Assembly: GCA_949128115.1 (NCBI GenBank)
Contig: OX421963.1
Location: forward strand, 58,089,306-58,153,305
Reading direction: 5' to 3'
DNA length: 64,000 nucleotides
Origin: Anaspis maculata
Lineage: Eukaryota > Arthropoda > Insecta > Coleoptera > Scraptiidae
The position numbers and the translations under genes are program-made. The notes beneath the pieces are model-generated. The model was not told where the DNA came from. It ran no database searches and was given only the letters and a program-made list of their open reading frames with translations. This document shows, piece by piece, positions 45,100 through 57,393 of the stretch (position 1 is the first letter of the stretch; each line of letters begins with the position of its first letter).

Positions 45100-47264
45100 G
45101 ATAGCCCAAGAAAAATAGATTTTGACCTCAAAAAAAATACTGTAGTCGTGAAAATCACAGGTTTTGTTCAGAATTTTGTCTTCTTTCCAGATTTTTGGTT
45201 TTCAGAAAAATCCCAGCGGAGGCTTTTTTTTTAGAGCTGTCAAAAATCTGAAAACTCATAATTCCAAACAATTTCAAATTAAGCTCAATTTTTCATGAGA
45301 TTTCAAGTATACACAGTTATGTGGAGACTGCAAATGTTGAGAATGAACATATGAACAATTCTGAACCAAACACGATGGAAAATTTCATAGTTCTGTTGGA
45401 ATATTCTGATTTTTTCTGTCAAATGTATATGATACAGAAAAAATAGTAAAAAAATCCGCTAAAACCTTGGGAAAAATATGGACGTCCTAAAAATTTTATA
45501 TTCTGTTCAGAATTGAATGCCCTTTTACATACCTGAAATTGATAAAAATCCCACCCCGGGGTTTTAAGTTATTGGAGTGGGGGGTGATCAGTTGCAACTC
45601 AAAATTGAGAGGATGAAACCCGTTAATCCATTGGATGCAAATACATCTCAATTCGACGCATCATATCTCGTTGATACCATTTTGGAACAAAAAATGTCGA
45701 TCATTGTTGAGGGGGGGTCGTGGGAGGGGCGGAGCTCGGCTAGGTGATTCTTTTTGTTTTCCTGGTCATATATAACCGATCACGACAAGTTTGGTATCTT
45801 TTCCGACTAAATTGGAACTCCTGACTTCGAATCCGATGTGTAAATTTGAATAGAAACAAGTTTAAACAAGTTAACTTGAAAAAACTTGTTTTTTCCTTTG
45901 ACAATTTTGACAATTTTTTTTTCACTGTTAGAGGTCTGAATTCCTAGAAAATAGTTCATGGTCCATTAGATTGAAGTGTCTCTTTTACGAAAATCATCCA
46001 CTCGATGTACTATTTTGTTTCTAGATATGAAAAAATCAATTTGAACCTGTGAGTCGGTCCGGCGCGGTTTCTACTAATAACCAGAACACTAAAACATGCG
46101 CTTGCAAATAAAAGTAGCTCAAACTATTGAACAAATAATAACTCATCTTTGAAAGTTCAAGGATCTCTGCAGAATTGAATTTGCTATAACATAAAACAAA
46201 ATCGCTATGGATCGCTCTGCAGGGTTTTGAGTTTGAGCTATTTATATTTGCAAGTACATGTTGTAGTGTTCTGGTCAGTAGTAGACAACGCGCCGGATCG
46301 ACTTACAGGTTCAAACAGATTTTTTAATATCAAAAACCAAAATAATACGTTGAGTGAATGATTTTCGTGAAGAAGACACTTGAATCTAATGGCTCTTGAA
46401 ATATTTTTGAGGATTTTAGACCTTTAACAGTGAAAAAAAAAACTGCCAAAATTGCCAAAGAAAAAACAAGTTTTTTCAAGTTAACTTGTTCAAACTTGTT
46501 TCTATTCAAATTTACACATCGGATTCGAGGTTAGGAGTTTCAATTTAGTCGGAAAAGATACCAAACTTGTCGTGATCGGTTATATATGACCAAGAAAACA
46601 AAAAGAATCACCTAGCCGAGCTCCGCCCCTCCCACGACCCCCCCTCAACAATGGTCGACACTTTTTGTTCCAAAATGGTATCAACGAGATATGATGCGTC
46701 GAATTGAGATGTATTTGCATCCAATGGATTAACGGGTTTCATCCCCTCCATTTTGAGTTGCAACTGATCACCCCCTCTCCAATAACTTGAAAACCCGGGG
46801 TGGGATTTCTGTCAATTTCAGGTATGTAGAAGGGCATTCAATTCTAAACAGAATATGAAATTTTCAGGACGTCCATATTTTTTCCAAGGTTTCAGCGATT
46901 TTTTTACTATTTTTTCTGTATCATATACATTTGACAGAAAAAATCAGAATATTCCAACAGAACTATGAAATTTTCCATCGTGTTTGGTTCAGAATTGTTC
47001 ATATGTTCATTCTCAACATTTGCAGTCTCCACACAACTGTGTATACTTGAAATCTCATGAAAAATTGAGCTTAATTTGAAATTGTTCAGAATTATCAGTC
47101 TCCAGACTTTTGACAGCTCTAAAAAAAAAGCCTCCGATGGGACTTTTCTGAAAACCAAAAATTTTGAAAGAGCACAAAATTCTGAACAAAACCTGTGATT
47201 TTCACGACTACAGTATTTTTTTTGAGGTTGAAGTGATATTTTAGCTAAAATTCCTGTACTAAGA
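45100..47264. mobile_element. Giant palindrome F2 (copy a)
   Basis: It is symmetrical about a centre near 46185 over almost its full length. The outer arms of about 330 bp (through gaaaatcacaggttttgttc and gtatacacagttatgtggag) surround a 1.49-kb core (about 45435-46930). The right end is cctgtactaag; the matching 35-bp tip is missing on the left. The core includes aacaagtttaaacaagttaa and a G-rich gggggggtcgtgggaggggc. The core matches 54410-55905 but the outer arms do not. No ORF other than shadows of the symmetry. Confidence 0.85.
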
Positions 47265-47564
47265 CCCAATGTGTCACCTGAAGGCTTCCGATCAAAATCA
47301 TCTACCTGAAGTCTAATCAGGTCATTCCAGGCTGAACTTATGCTTTCGTACCTGATTTCGATTTGATCGAATCAATAATTCGGTAATTATCGTGGCAGAA
47401 CCGCTTAATTTGCACAATCGCATGAGCGGCTTTATATTTTCAGTAGGAAAATTCCCGGGAAATTGGAGAGAAATTATTGGAGAATGTTCAAGAACCAGTT
47501 ATCTATTCTTCAAAAACAAATGGTAGAAATCTGCTCACGGAATAAAAAGTTGGAAAATTTCCAG

Positions 47565-47700
47565 TTTTTCCAGAGAGGAAAACTTGAAAACCGTTGGTCC
47601 GATTTTGAAAATTTTTTCTCCAAAAATTAATTCAGTCTTTTCTCCAACTTTCATTCGCAGCATGTCTGCACCTAAAATGAATATTTCGTGTGGCTCACCC
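47565..47700. repeat. Dispersed repeat, copy 2
   Basis: It matches 19480-19615 (ccaaaaattaattcagtctt, gtctgcacctaaaatgaata). It lies in the insertion that splits F1 copy d. Confidence 0.6.
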
Positions 47701-47999
47701 ACGCACCTGGCTCACCGCATGTTGAAGTTTACGCTGCAGTTTTTTCAAATTCACGGAATATGTAAATTTGTTATTGAAAAAATTACCGTCGGAAAATCGA
47801 AGCTGTGTCGATTTTAAAAATATATCCACAAGACGCCCAGTTCAATCTACTTCCGATATCAGTCGAAATTTTTCGAAAAAAGTCGATCTTTGTGCAGGAA
47901 TGAATTTTTGAGTGGATCAAAAGCGAGTCATCCTGGTAGAAATCCGGGTGAACCGTTCTCTCGAGTGGCAACGGCGACAGACAGGGCACAATTTTTAAC

Positions 48000-48215
48000 T
48001 GTTCTGAATACAGTTTTTCATGGGCTTTCAAATGGCATTTTGCAAGTCAAGTTCTGTGAGATATAGCTTCTGTCATTTTTTGATAGTGACACTTCCGTTT
48101 GACAGATGACAGCCAAAAACTAATCAGCTCATTTAACAGCAAGACCCTGTCCGTATACCAAATTTCAAGTCGATCAGATTATCGGGTCGGCAGCTATCGT
48201 GTCAGAACGTTTTTC
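48000..48215. repeat. Dispersed repeat related to 26500-26900
   Basis: It shares gaatacagtttttcatgggc and taccaaatttcaagtcgatc with the LRR intron copy. Its right side abuts the resumption of F1 copy d. Confidence 0.6.
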
Positions 48216-49066
48216 CTGCATCCTGCATCATTACATAACTTTCCCTTGGACGGGCCGGGAAAGTAAAATAATGTTATGCATTCCAATAGCACAGTTATGA
48301 AGACCGGTGTTTCAGCTTCAATAACGTTCTTCAATTTTGAAAATCGAAGGTGAATTGCCAAAGATATTGATAATTTTGTGCCGCCATGTTGAACTTCCAA
48401 GAAAAAAGAATGTGATCCGATTTCATTCAAACTTGGAACACACTCATGTCTGGTTCAAGTAACTGGAATTCTAAGGTCACATTTCATTTCCGATCACTTT
48501 CGAGCCGCTATATTGAACTTTTTACATGCATGATTCGATTTGAATGAAACGTGAAACACACTAGAATCGAATCATTCACATAAAAGTTAAATGTGGCGGC
48601 TTGAAAGTGACCAAAAAAGACATTTGACCTTGAAATTCTAATTATTTAAACCAGACATGAGTGTGTTCCAAGTTTCACTGAAATCGGATCACTTTCTTGG
48701 AAGTTCAACATGGCGGCACAAAATGATCAATATCTTTGGTAATTTACCTTCGATTTTCGAAATTCAAAAACCTTACTGAAGCTGAAGCACCAGTCTTCAT
48801 CACTGTGCTATTGAGATGCAAAAAAAATTGTTTTTGGGAAATCGCGCTCGTACTGAACTTTCGGCAATTTTACACTGTTCCATTGATCACCCGGTAGAAA
48901 CTTCATAAAATATTGTTTGTATTCGACATGATCAAGGCATAAAAACAAAGGATTGAGCTACCGAACACTGGAAACCGATATGAAATCGGTGACGGCAATC
49001 AAAAGTTATGATGATTTTAGAAATCGTCTGAATTTGCTTGTCCCCTAGATTCTTTTGATGTGTGTA

Positions 49067-52000
49067 GTATTGCCATTGCTGTTTTTTTTTGTGGTATTCA
49101 AATGTGGATGAGCTCTTTTTCCAGAGGTTTAGGTAGGTATAATGTTGATGGATAGGCAACATTTCGAGCAATGTCAACAAATAGCAATTCCTTGCCGACA
49201 GAAAATTCGAAAAATGCACATTTTCCGCAGATTTTTTTGTTGCTAATAACAACAAAGCCTCCGACTACAACAACACCAGACGATCAGACCGAGACCGCAC
49301 AGACATGCGTTTCGCCCCTGTTGGGGGCTCATCAGTGCGCAGGCACTCAGTCCAACCATCCGGCGCTTTGGCAGTCGGAGATCTTAGCAAAGTAATGTAA
49401 CACTCAGGGGGACTCTTAATTCTCCTAGCGGCACCATCTGTCTTAGGCATTTCACAGATGCTATATTCCAAAAGCGTCAGGCGTGGAAAGCACGTGTCTG
49501 TGCTGTGGTAGTCGGAGAGCCCATGTTTCATTGAAAATGCGAGGTGCCCGCCTTGGCTCTAGGGGGCGCAATATTTGCGTGTTTGTTGTCTTCTAATGAC
49601 AGATTCATCTAGAAGCTTTTACCGCCGTAATTGGGACCGCGTAGTGTGCAGGAGCATCGCGTTTGACTTCGATCGATCACCAAGTCAAGCAACACACGGC
49701 GGTACTTGGATTTGGATGGGTGACCCCCACAACAGGCTCTATGGGCTCTATTGTGTCTATGGAGTCTATGGTGGGACTCGTTTTAAAATGGATGTCGGCG
49801 TAAATATCCATCTCAAAAAGGCTCGGCCGAGTTCGTCTCTGATATACTATTCTTTTGAGCACTCGCACAGTAACATGATAAAACCGTCGTGTCTAGTCCT
49901 CTTTCAGGAACGTGAAACTTTCCCAAGAGGATTTCTTATTGTATCATATCCGTGTAACGCCTAGAGAACAATTCAACGATAACTTAATTTTGTATTGTCG
50001 AGTTTTATCGCGGCGTCGCTTCGCTTCCGGCTAACAAATACGAAAATCTGAAATTCCACAAAGAAGTAGGTATAAGCATAGAAGTCTCACGCTACCTAAT
50101 ACGGAAGGTTGGAAGGACTAAAAATTTCAGATATGGCCATAGAAAAAGTTTATGGGACAGATAGTAATGGCAATTTAACTTGACACTGTCTGCAGCCTGC
50201 ACCTTGATAAAGCTCCATATATTATGAGCGTTTGAATAAGCTGTAAACTTGAAATATCTAGAATAGAGAGTGAGCGCGGTCGCATGCTTAAGCCCCAAAG
50301 TAATACCTACTAACGTGATATTCATATATAACATGGTAAATACTAAGTCGGTACAATTTACCTTATAGAAATTCAATGATATTTGTTATTCAACGACAGG
50401 ATACCTACACAAATAACGATTTATTTTTCTGATAAATGTTCGGGTTGAATTCAAAGCCGTGGTAATTAGCTTGAAGTTAATGCTTAATTTAGCACAATTT
50501 GAAGGGTATAAGCTCGGCAGGCACAAGTTAATCTGATTTAGGATCCATCGAAGTGGTTTTGTACCTCAAGTTCAAGGTTCAACATGACACGAGAATGGGA
50601 GAATAAGGACATTTCATGAACTGTAGGGTATTTCTAAACTTCGCGGAATGGGCTTCCACTTGAAAACGGTAATTGGGCCATGTGAAACTTGAATGATTCT
50701 GAGCTTCTTGAATTCCGATGGGTTATAAATGTACGATAAACGATTGGAGAAATGGTGCGTGCTAGATTCTAGGAAAATGAAAACCGGTGACCACCTCTCA
50801 GAGCAGAGTTGAACTCGCAGTTGAATAAATTGCGTTGTCAGAATGCCGGGTAGGCCCAAAAGAAAAATGGTTTTCTTGAAAACCTCCACCGAATTGCGAC
50901 GTGTAATGACCTGATTATTTAGGCAATGCCATAAACTCGAAGCAGCGAGAACTCCGGAATCCTAACTTTTATGAGGATATCAAGCTCTGGAAATCATTCA
51001 ATTCATAATCCTGGGGCATCAGAACCAACCGACCGTTGCTGTGTAAATTTCGGCTTAAGCTTTTCGTAGCCCATTTCCCATTCCATGCGCTTTTATTAAA
51101 AATATTGATGAAAAAAATGCCACTCCCAGATTCCCGTCATGTATTTTATAGCGTTTCTCTTTTTTTATAAGAAATACGGCCGTCATTACTGTATCACCGA
51201 CATAATTTACATACTATAATGAAAATGTATAACTAAATCGGTTCAGTCCTCGGATACGAATTTGCCTAATGTGAATCCTACTTGATATTATTTTTTTCAT
51301 AAAATACAGCGTGTAGAAGCATTGGCAAGGAAGAGAAAAAATCCATGAAGAAAATGGATACGAGAAAATTACAATTGGATCCAGACCCAGAGTTTGGCGA
51401 GATCAGCCGCTGTATTATTACACGAAACATTGAGTCCACCCTTCGGACTGGTTAATAAAAGTTCAACGAGCAGAGTAAAGAAGGAGCTAAACTAGAGTTC
51501 AATTAAAACAGAGACAGCACTGTTGAGACAACGTGCTAAGCTTTATTGTTTCTTGGAAAGGTTTCCTATTAAAATCAGGCTGTCGGCAGGGAATGACAGG
51601 ACGTTTCAGTACATTCAACCATTCCTTCTTGTAATGAGTTTTCCAAGTTTTTTTCTACTTTTTCTGCAAGAATATCATTTTTATCCAAGAAAACAAAAAT
51701 TCAGCAAAAGCTTTTTCATGCAATAATGAATAGAACACTTTTAGACACCCTGATGCATCATGCGAACCTTGGTTAAAAATTTAAATTAAACTATTACCTA
51801 TCCACATACTTAGGAAACTGCTATTCGTAAATAATAATAATTAGGTATATGACTTACGGAATTAATCTGTAACACAGACCCTATATCGTTTCACATACCA
51901 CAGACCTATGCTGGGAGGACATGCAGTAAGCTTGATCGTGATGCAATGAAACTGAGACTCCGTGATTTATCCAAATGATTGAAATGATCTATCTGCATTT

Positions 52001-52150
52001 TAGATGAGATGATGAAAGAAGTAGAATCACCCGAATCTACAACCGTGCCGAAAGTGTCCCCTCTTCACTAAATCCGTGCAAAAATCAAGTGCAAACACTG
52101 CAAACTTTCAATCGCAAGTATAAATGAAAGTGGGATAAGCAATCACTCAC
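49067..52150. other. Gene-poor stretch downstream of the GPCR exon
   Basis: This would be intron 1 of the minus-strand receptor. It has no transmembrane-like second exon that I can read. 49310-49340 holds gtttcgcccctgttgggggc, a repeat-like phrase. 49738-49770 has direct copies of ctatgggctctat-type text. ORFs of 60-130 codons lack domains. Confidence 0.4.
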
Positions 52151-52445
52151 CTCTCATGTAAATGTAGGCCGTGCCTCTCATGTTCCTCCTCGTCAGGACG
52201 ATCAAATTGAAGATGTTCCCGATGATTCCCAGTATGCAAATAGAGGGTAGCGCGATTCCGTAGGAATACCTCCGCAACCCTTCGATGCGTGGGTCCTCTG
52301 AAATCGGGATGGCACCCTGCATGGTCCACGGTATCGACGAGATGTTGCTCCACAAACAGGGCGAGCAATCCGTGGAGGTGCCATTCAGGCAGAGCGCCAC
52401 GGGACTCGGGGACTCGCTGGAGTATAAAAGAGACATCCTGCTCAT
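52151..52445 (-). CDS. Rhodopsin-family peptide GPCR, first coding exon
   Basis: On the minus strand the exon begins after a strong acceptor (tttttctgttgcag, exon from 52512), carries a 67-base leader with a stop directly before the ATG at 52445, and ends at a donor GTGAGT (exon end 52151, phase 1). The 98 complete codons give an extracellular N-terminus with sequons at N21 and N34 and then TM1 (about residues 63-85). TM1 contains the class-A G-N pair in LGIIGNIFNLIVLTRR. The exon closes with NMRGTAYIYMRG, the start of intracellular loop 1/TM2, typical of insect FMRFamide-receptor-like peptide GPCRs. The receptor would sit in the plasma membrane and signal through G proteins. An upstream non-coding exon must exist to the right. 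Later exons are not visible in the window, so the ligand class cannot be fixed. Confidence 0.8.
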
Positions 52446-52512
52446 TTATCAATGGAGGCCCCGCTACTCAACGACGAATAACATCACGTCGTCGCCCGTG
52501 ATTTATTAACAC

Positions 52513-54060
52513 CTGCAACAGAAAAATCCATTTGAATCCTTCACCAACAGCTGATGCATATCCGCCAACACGACGGTGTGATGATAATGAGCGGTTTATG
52601 TCACACCGGTAATTAAAGTCCATGGGCGTAGATGTAAAAAGTAGTACCTATGCCAAAAAGATGAGTGATCATGATCACTAATCTTCTTCATAAAGGCATC
52701 AGTCCGAAGACTACTTAGACGCGCTACCCCAACGCATTGGTTTTAAAATTGCATCAAAATTCCATTAATCGACAATAAATGACAATGACAATCTATGTTG
52801 GCCTACTCGAAAAATCCCTTTATTTCAATTTTGATCCAGCTATTAAAATAATATAGATTTCTAAATTAAACTTCTAGAAATTAAAGGGATCTTGTCACGT
52901 GACCCAAAATGCTGGTCTGCGACGCAAACTAGTATCGTCAGTTGAATAAACAAGAACGTCAAAATGCTGTGGTTACCCGTCAGTTTTCTAAACTTCCAGT
53001 CACCGTGGGTTCCACAAAACAGATAATACGAGATTAGTTGATTCGCGATTTTTGTTTGTCAATTTGTAGCTGACTGATCAATGGAAATGCTGGTTTATCC
53101 CTCAATAATGGAAAGATGATGGGTCAAGTATACAGATTTCAGGCATTTTTTGTGGGTAATAGACCCATTCAGTTTTACCTCGTCTGCGCGCGCATCTGCA
53201 CGACTCGGTGCCATGATAACGGTACAGGTGAAATGGTGAAAAATGACATCCTTGGAAAAATCAAAGTCAAAGTGTCAAACAGTCAATGTGATAGGTGTAC
53301 GGTATATACGCGTGATCCCTGCAAACATCACCTTGGAAGAAGAGTGGTTCAAAGCAACAAGATGTGGTTAGAAGTCCCCGATCGCGGAAAACACGGACCA
53401 CGGACCGTAGCTAGTAACAGGGATCACGCGCTAGTAACTAGCTCCCAGACCCCCAGTTCCTTCGAGTGTTTCTGTCCGCGATAGTGTGACAAATTCTTAC
53501 AGGTCGGCCTGTCTTTGGCTACTGTCACCTTCTGGGAGCATTTATAGGTCACAGTCGTAGTTCTCTAGGCCCTCGAAGAGTTGCTGTCGGTGACAAAGGA
53601 TCCAAAGCTTCTTCCATGAGGTTGACCCGGAATACATGTTCTGTAATAAGTAGGAATGCTGCTGACCTGTATGTTTTGCGGTTACACGGTCTCTGCCTCT
53701 CCTTCCTTTAGAGGGGTAGCCCTGGCACACATCTTGTTCCATGTTGAGTGGAGGTCACCTCATCATTCAGCGGTGAATTATCACTAGCGTAAACGTCAAA
53801 ATGACGGCAGTTGAAGTCTTAATCCACATGCTCCGTCAAAAATGAAACTTACAGGGAATATCAGGAGCGCAAACCTCATGCTGAATTTCCCTAGATGGTC
53901 GTTCAGATGCGCGCGCAACTCACTTTGTGTCTCTTTTCTCACACAGATTTCTGTATAAGTCTGTCTTTCTCGTTTTCACCGAATAGGTCTATCGCCTAGC
54001 ATTCAGCAGAAGAAAGTTCAGTTAATCAGCAATCAGCCTTGATCGCTGATCATCTTTTTT
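52513..54060. other. No recognisable gene; weak inverted pair
   Basis: gcgcgcgcatctgcacgac (about 53187) and its near-inverse (gtcgttcagatgcgcgcgc, about 53895) lie inside atagacccattc and gaataggtctat. This suggests an old fold-back element of about 0.8 kb at 53155-53990. The arms are short and diverged. Confidence 0.35.
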
Positions 54061-56240
54061 TAGTGGCGGGGTTAACGGCCAAAAATGGAATGATCTGTGC
54101 ATTTTGTGATCAAAGCATGAAATTTGGCATACGTGTTCAGAAGACCCTCCTTTGCAATTTCAGATGTGGCGCCACGCAAGATTTCGCACCAGAGGCACTG
54201 TATTGCGGTTAGCATACCTGCTAGGGGTAAATTCTGCAAAAATGGTTCCTGGCTGTTCTCTGGTACCGCATTCGGTATTTTTTAGTACTGTTTAGCTAAA
54301 ACTACATGTAGAAATGAGTGAGGAGTGCATTTCCACAAACAAAGTTCCAAATGCTGCCTTTATACGTTGTTTTAACACATTTTAAGGCCAACTTTGTTTT
54401 AGTACAGGAAACATGGTAAAAAAATTGCCAAAACCTCGGCAAAGATATGAACGTCCTGAAAATTTGATATTCTGTTCAGAATTAAGTGCCCTACTACATA
54501 TCTGAAAAAGCCAAAAATCGCACCCCGGGGCTTCAAGTTATTGGAGAGGGGGGGGGGGGGATGAAAAATTGCAACTCAAAATTAAAGGTATAGAACCCGA
54601 TGGAACCCGTCAATCCAATGGATGCAAATACGTCGTAGTTCGACGCATCACATCCCGTTGATACAATTCTGGTACAAAAAGTGTCAATCATTGTTGTAGG
54701 GGGGTCGTGGGGGAGGGCGAAACTCGACTGGGTGGCTCTTTTTCTTCATGGGCCATGGAGAATCTATCACGACAAGATTGGTATCTATTCCGACTAAATT
54801 CAATGTCCTGAACTTGAATCCGATGTATAAATTTGGACAAAAACAAGTTCAAACAAGTTAACTTGGGAAAACCTGTTTTTTCTTTGACAATTTCCACAAA
54901 ACTTTTTTTTACTGTTAGAGGCATTCATCTTTGAAAATATTTCAGAGGCCATTAGATTGAACTGTATTCTTCACGAAAATCATCCATTCGATCTGTAACT
55001 TTGTTTTTCGAGATAGAAAAAAATCAATTTGAACTTCAGTCGGCACAGCCCGTCGTCTACTACTGACCAGAACACTACACCATGCATCTTTAAATGAAAA
55101 TAGCCCAAACTATCTGAAGAATTATAACTTATCTTTGAAAGTTCGAGGATCTGTGCTGGACTGAATTCCCTAAAACATAAACAAAATCGTCATAAATCGC
55201 AATGCAGGGTATTGAGTTATTACTTGAAGGTGCATGCTGTAGTGTTCTAGTCATTAGTAGACGCCGGGCAGTGCCGACTATAGTTCAAATCGGTTTTTTC
55301 TATGTCGGAAAACAAAATTACAGATCGAATGGATAATTTTCGTTGAGAATACAGTTCAATCTAATGGCCTCTGAAATATTTCTATAGATGAATACCTCTA
55401 ACAGGAAAAAAAAGTTTTGTAAAAATTGTCAAAGAAAACACAGGTTTTCTCAAGTTAACTTGTTCGAACTTGTTTTTATCCAAATTTACACATCGGATTC
55501 AAGTTCAGGACATTGAATTTAGTCGGAAAAGATACCAATCTTGTCGGGATCGATTCTTCATGGCCCAGGAAGAAAGAGAGCCACCCAGCCGAGTTTCGCC
55601 CTTCCCCACGACCCCCCTTCAACAATGATCGACACTTTTTGTGCTAAAATTGTATCAACTGGTTGTGATGCGTCGAACTACGACTTATTTGCATCCATTG
55701 GATCGACGGGTTCCAACGGGTTCTATACCTTTCATTTTGAGTTGCAATTTTTTACCCCCCCTCCAATAACTCGAAGCCTCAGGATGCGATTTTTGGCAAT
55801 TTTAGATATTTAGTAGGGTACATAATTCTGGACAGAGTATCAAATTTTCAGGACGTTCATATCTTTGCCGAGGTATTGGCAATTTTTTTACCAAGTTTCC
55901 TGTACTAAAACAAAGTTGGCCTTAAAATGTATTGAAACAACGTATAAAGGCAGCATTTGGAACTTTGCTTGTGAAAATGTACTCCTCACTCATTTCTACA
56001 TGTAGTTTTAACTAAACAGAACTAAAAAATACCGACTGCGGTATCAGAGACCGGCCAGGAACCATTTTTGCAGAATTTACCCCTAGCAGGTATATTAACC
56101 GCAATACAGCGTCTCTGGCGCAAAATCTCGCGTGGCGCCACATCTGGAATTGCGAAGGAGGGTCTTCTGAACAAGTATGCCAAATTTCATGCTTTGATCA
56201 CAAAATGCACAGACCATTCCGCTAACCCCCGCACTATTTG
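54061..56240. mobile_element. Giant palindrome: F2 core (copy b) with F3-type outer arms
   Basis: The ends are TAGTGGCGGGGTTAACGG and CCGCTAACCCCCGCACTA. The outer arms (54061-54405 and 55910-56240) contain caaagcatgaaatttggcat and gatgtggcgccacgc, related to the arm tips at 10005 and 14491. Inside, starting at ttttagtacaggaaac, is a 1.5-kb palindromic core (centre near 55150) that matches 45435-46930, including caagttaacttg blocks and the G-run at 54550. No coding frames beyond shadows. Confidence 0.85.
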
Positions 56241-56877
56241 TGGAACTGACGGTCAGTGTCCGCAGAAATCTGTAGAGCCAAAACCGACAGCGCAAATCAA
56301 GAAGAGTTACAGAGACTCAGTCACTGGGTAGCTACGTCCAGACAAGGACCCAGCATTTCAACGGTCAGAGCAAAAATTCTTTTCAGTCTCAAAGATGTTC
56401 TCATGGTGGATCCAGCGAAAGAAACAGGAGCTTCCCAACAAAGCTCGTGATCGCAATAAACAAAGTTTCTCCGCTGCAAAGTTCGGTCGGTCGATCCTAA
56501 ATGCGTTGCATAAAATTTTTAGTGTTTTATTTTGTTGTTCTCGCCTTCGCCGTAATGCGTATCTCTCTGGTGATGATGCCTCGCTGCTCTGCCCAATTGT
56601 TTCTCAAAGTATATACATCAGCCGTTTGCTTGAGTTCCACAACGCGAATGGCTCACTTCCTCTTTCGTACGAGTTTCCTGCGCGCGTTACTCCACCAAAG
56701 CTCTGATTTTTGTTGCTTCTGTAGCTTCCTGTAGATATTTACATAGTATAATCTGGCCAGTAGGCATTTGAAAGTCTTATTCTGACTGTCTTTACTTCTA
56801 GCAAAGCATACGGAAAAGGTGTGAACGCGATGGCACTTTTTTGTAAGAATTCATTTTTTGTCAAGTGGATAAGCATA
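56241..56877. other. No recognisable gene (56.2-56.9 kb)
   Basis: Frames of 60-100 codons overlap on the plus strand (56256-56734) with near-normal composition but no recognised domain or splice pair. They may be remains of a transposon gene. Confidence 0.35.
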
Positions 56878-57141
56878 CACTGAGAGAAATATTCTTATTT
56901 ATACCCATTAAATGTTTAATTGGCGTATATTTAATTAAATTGATGCAAATCCACTTGAAACAGCTATGATTTGATTGCATTCTGTTTTTCAACTCAATTC
57001 CTCAAACTAAATAATTTAATTGAAACATATATATGTAGTACAACCAAATCTTTATTAGTTGCATTAAATATTCCTTCTCATAATTTCAAGTGATTTTTTT
57101 TCTCATAATCTACATCATATTTAGTTCGCACAATTAAATGA

Positions 57142-57393
57142 ATGATTCTCATGAACATACTTCGTTTCCTCCGCCGGAGAGTTCAAGTCTTATTGCGGCA
57201 AGTAGGATCTATTTGTGACAATCGAAAGTTTATTGCTATAGATTGGTCATATTTACAGGGAAAAATGTTTATTGCGGCCAATTATATTAGGCCAGGCGGT
57301 ATGTCGGTAAAATCACTACAATCTGGAAAAAACTCCGACCAAAGCTTTTATGGTGTCAAACTCTTCGTAAGATCAGTAGTTATCTACCACTGA
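57142..57393 (+). pseudogene. Unrecognised coding-like fragment in the 4-kb transposon
   Basis: The 83-codon frame includes RKFIAIDWSYLQGKMFIAAN. It has reasonable composition, starts just after the left subterminal array and runs into the left arm of the internal palindrome, where it ends. No family recognised. A second such frame (59009-59215, with NGKLVNNIMHACYNNWVIIA) lies beyond the palindrome and may be a later part of the same lost gene. Confidence 0.35.

Larger units (their letters stand above)
44582..49066. mobile_element. Large palindromic element, family F1 (copy d), split by a 3.4-kb insertion
   Basis: The ends are TACACACATCAAAAGAATC and GATTCTTTTGATGTGTGTA, as in copy c (8910-9940). 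The left arm stops at about 44806 after ctacagggtgaccaatggaa and cagtacgagcgcgattt. The remaining symmetry resumes at about 48270. The inserted 3.4 kb contains the F2 palindrome (45100-47264) and two dispersed repeats. The right half keeps the central palindrome (centre near 48545). Confidence 0.8.

Noticed and set aside
47783..48031. 82-codon minus-strand frame
   Set aside because: It lies across dispersed repeats in a nested insertion and shows no family resemblance.
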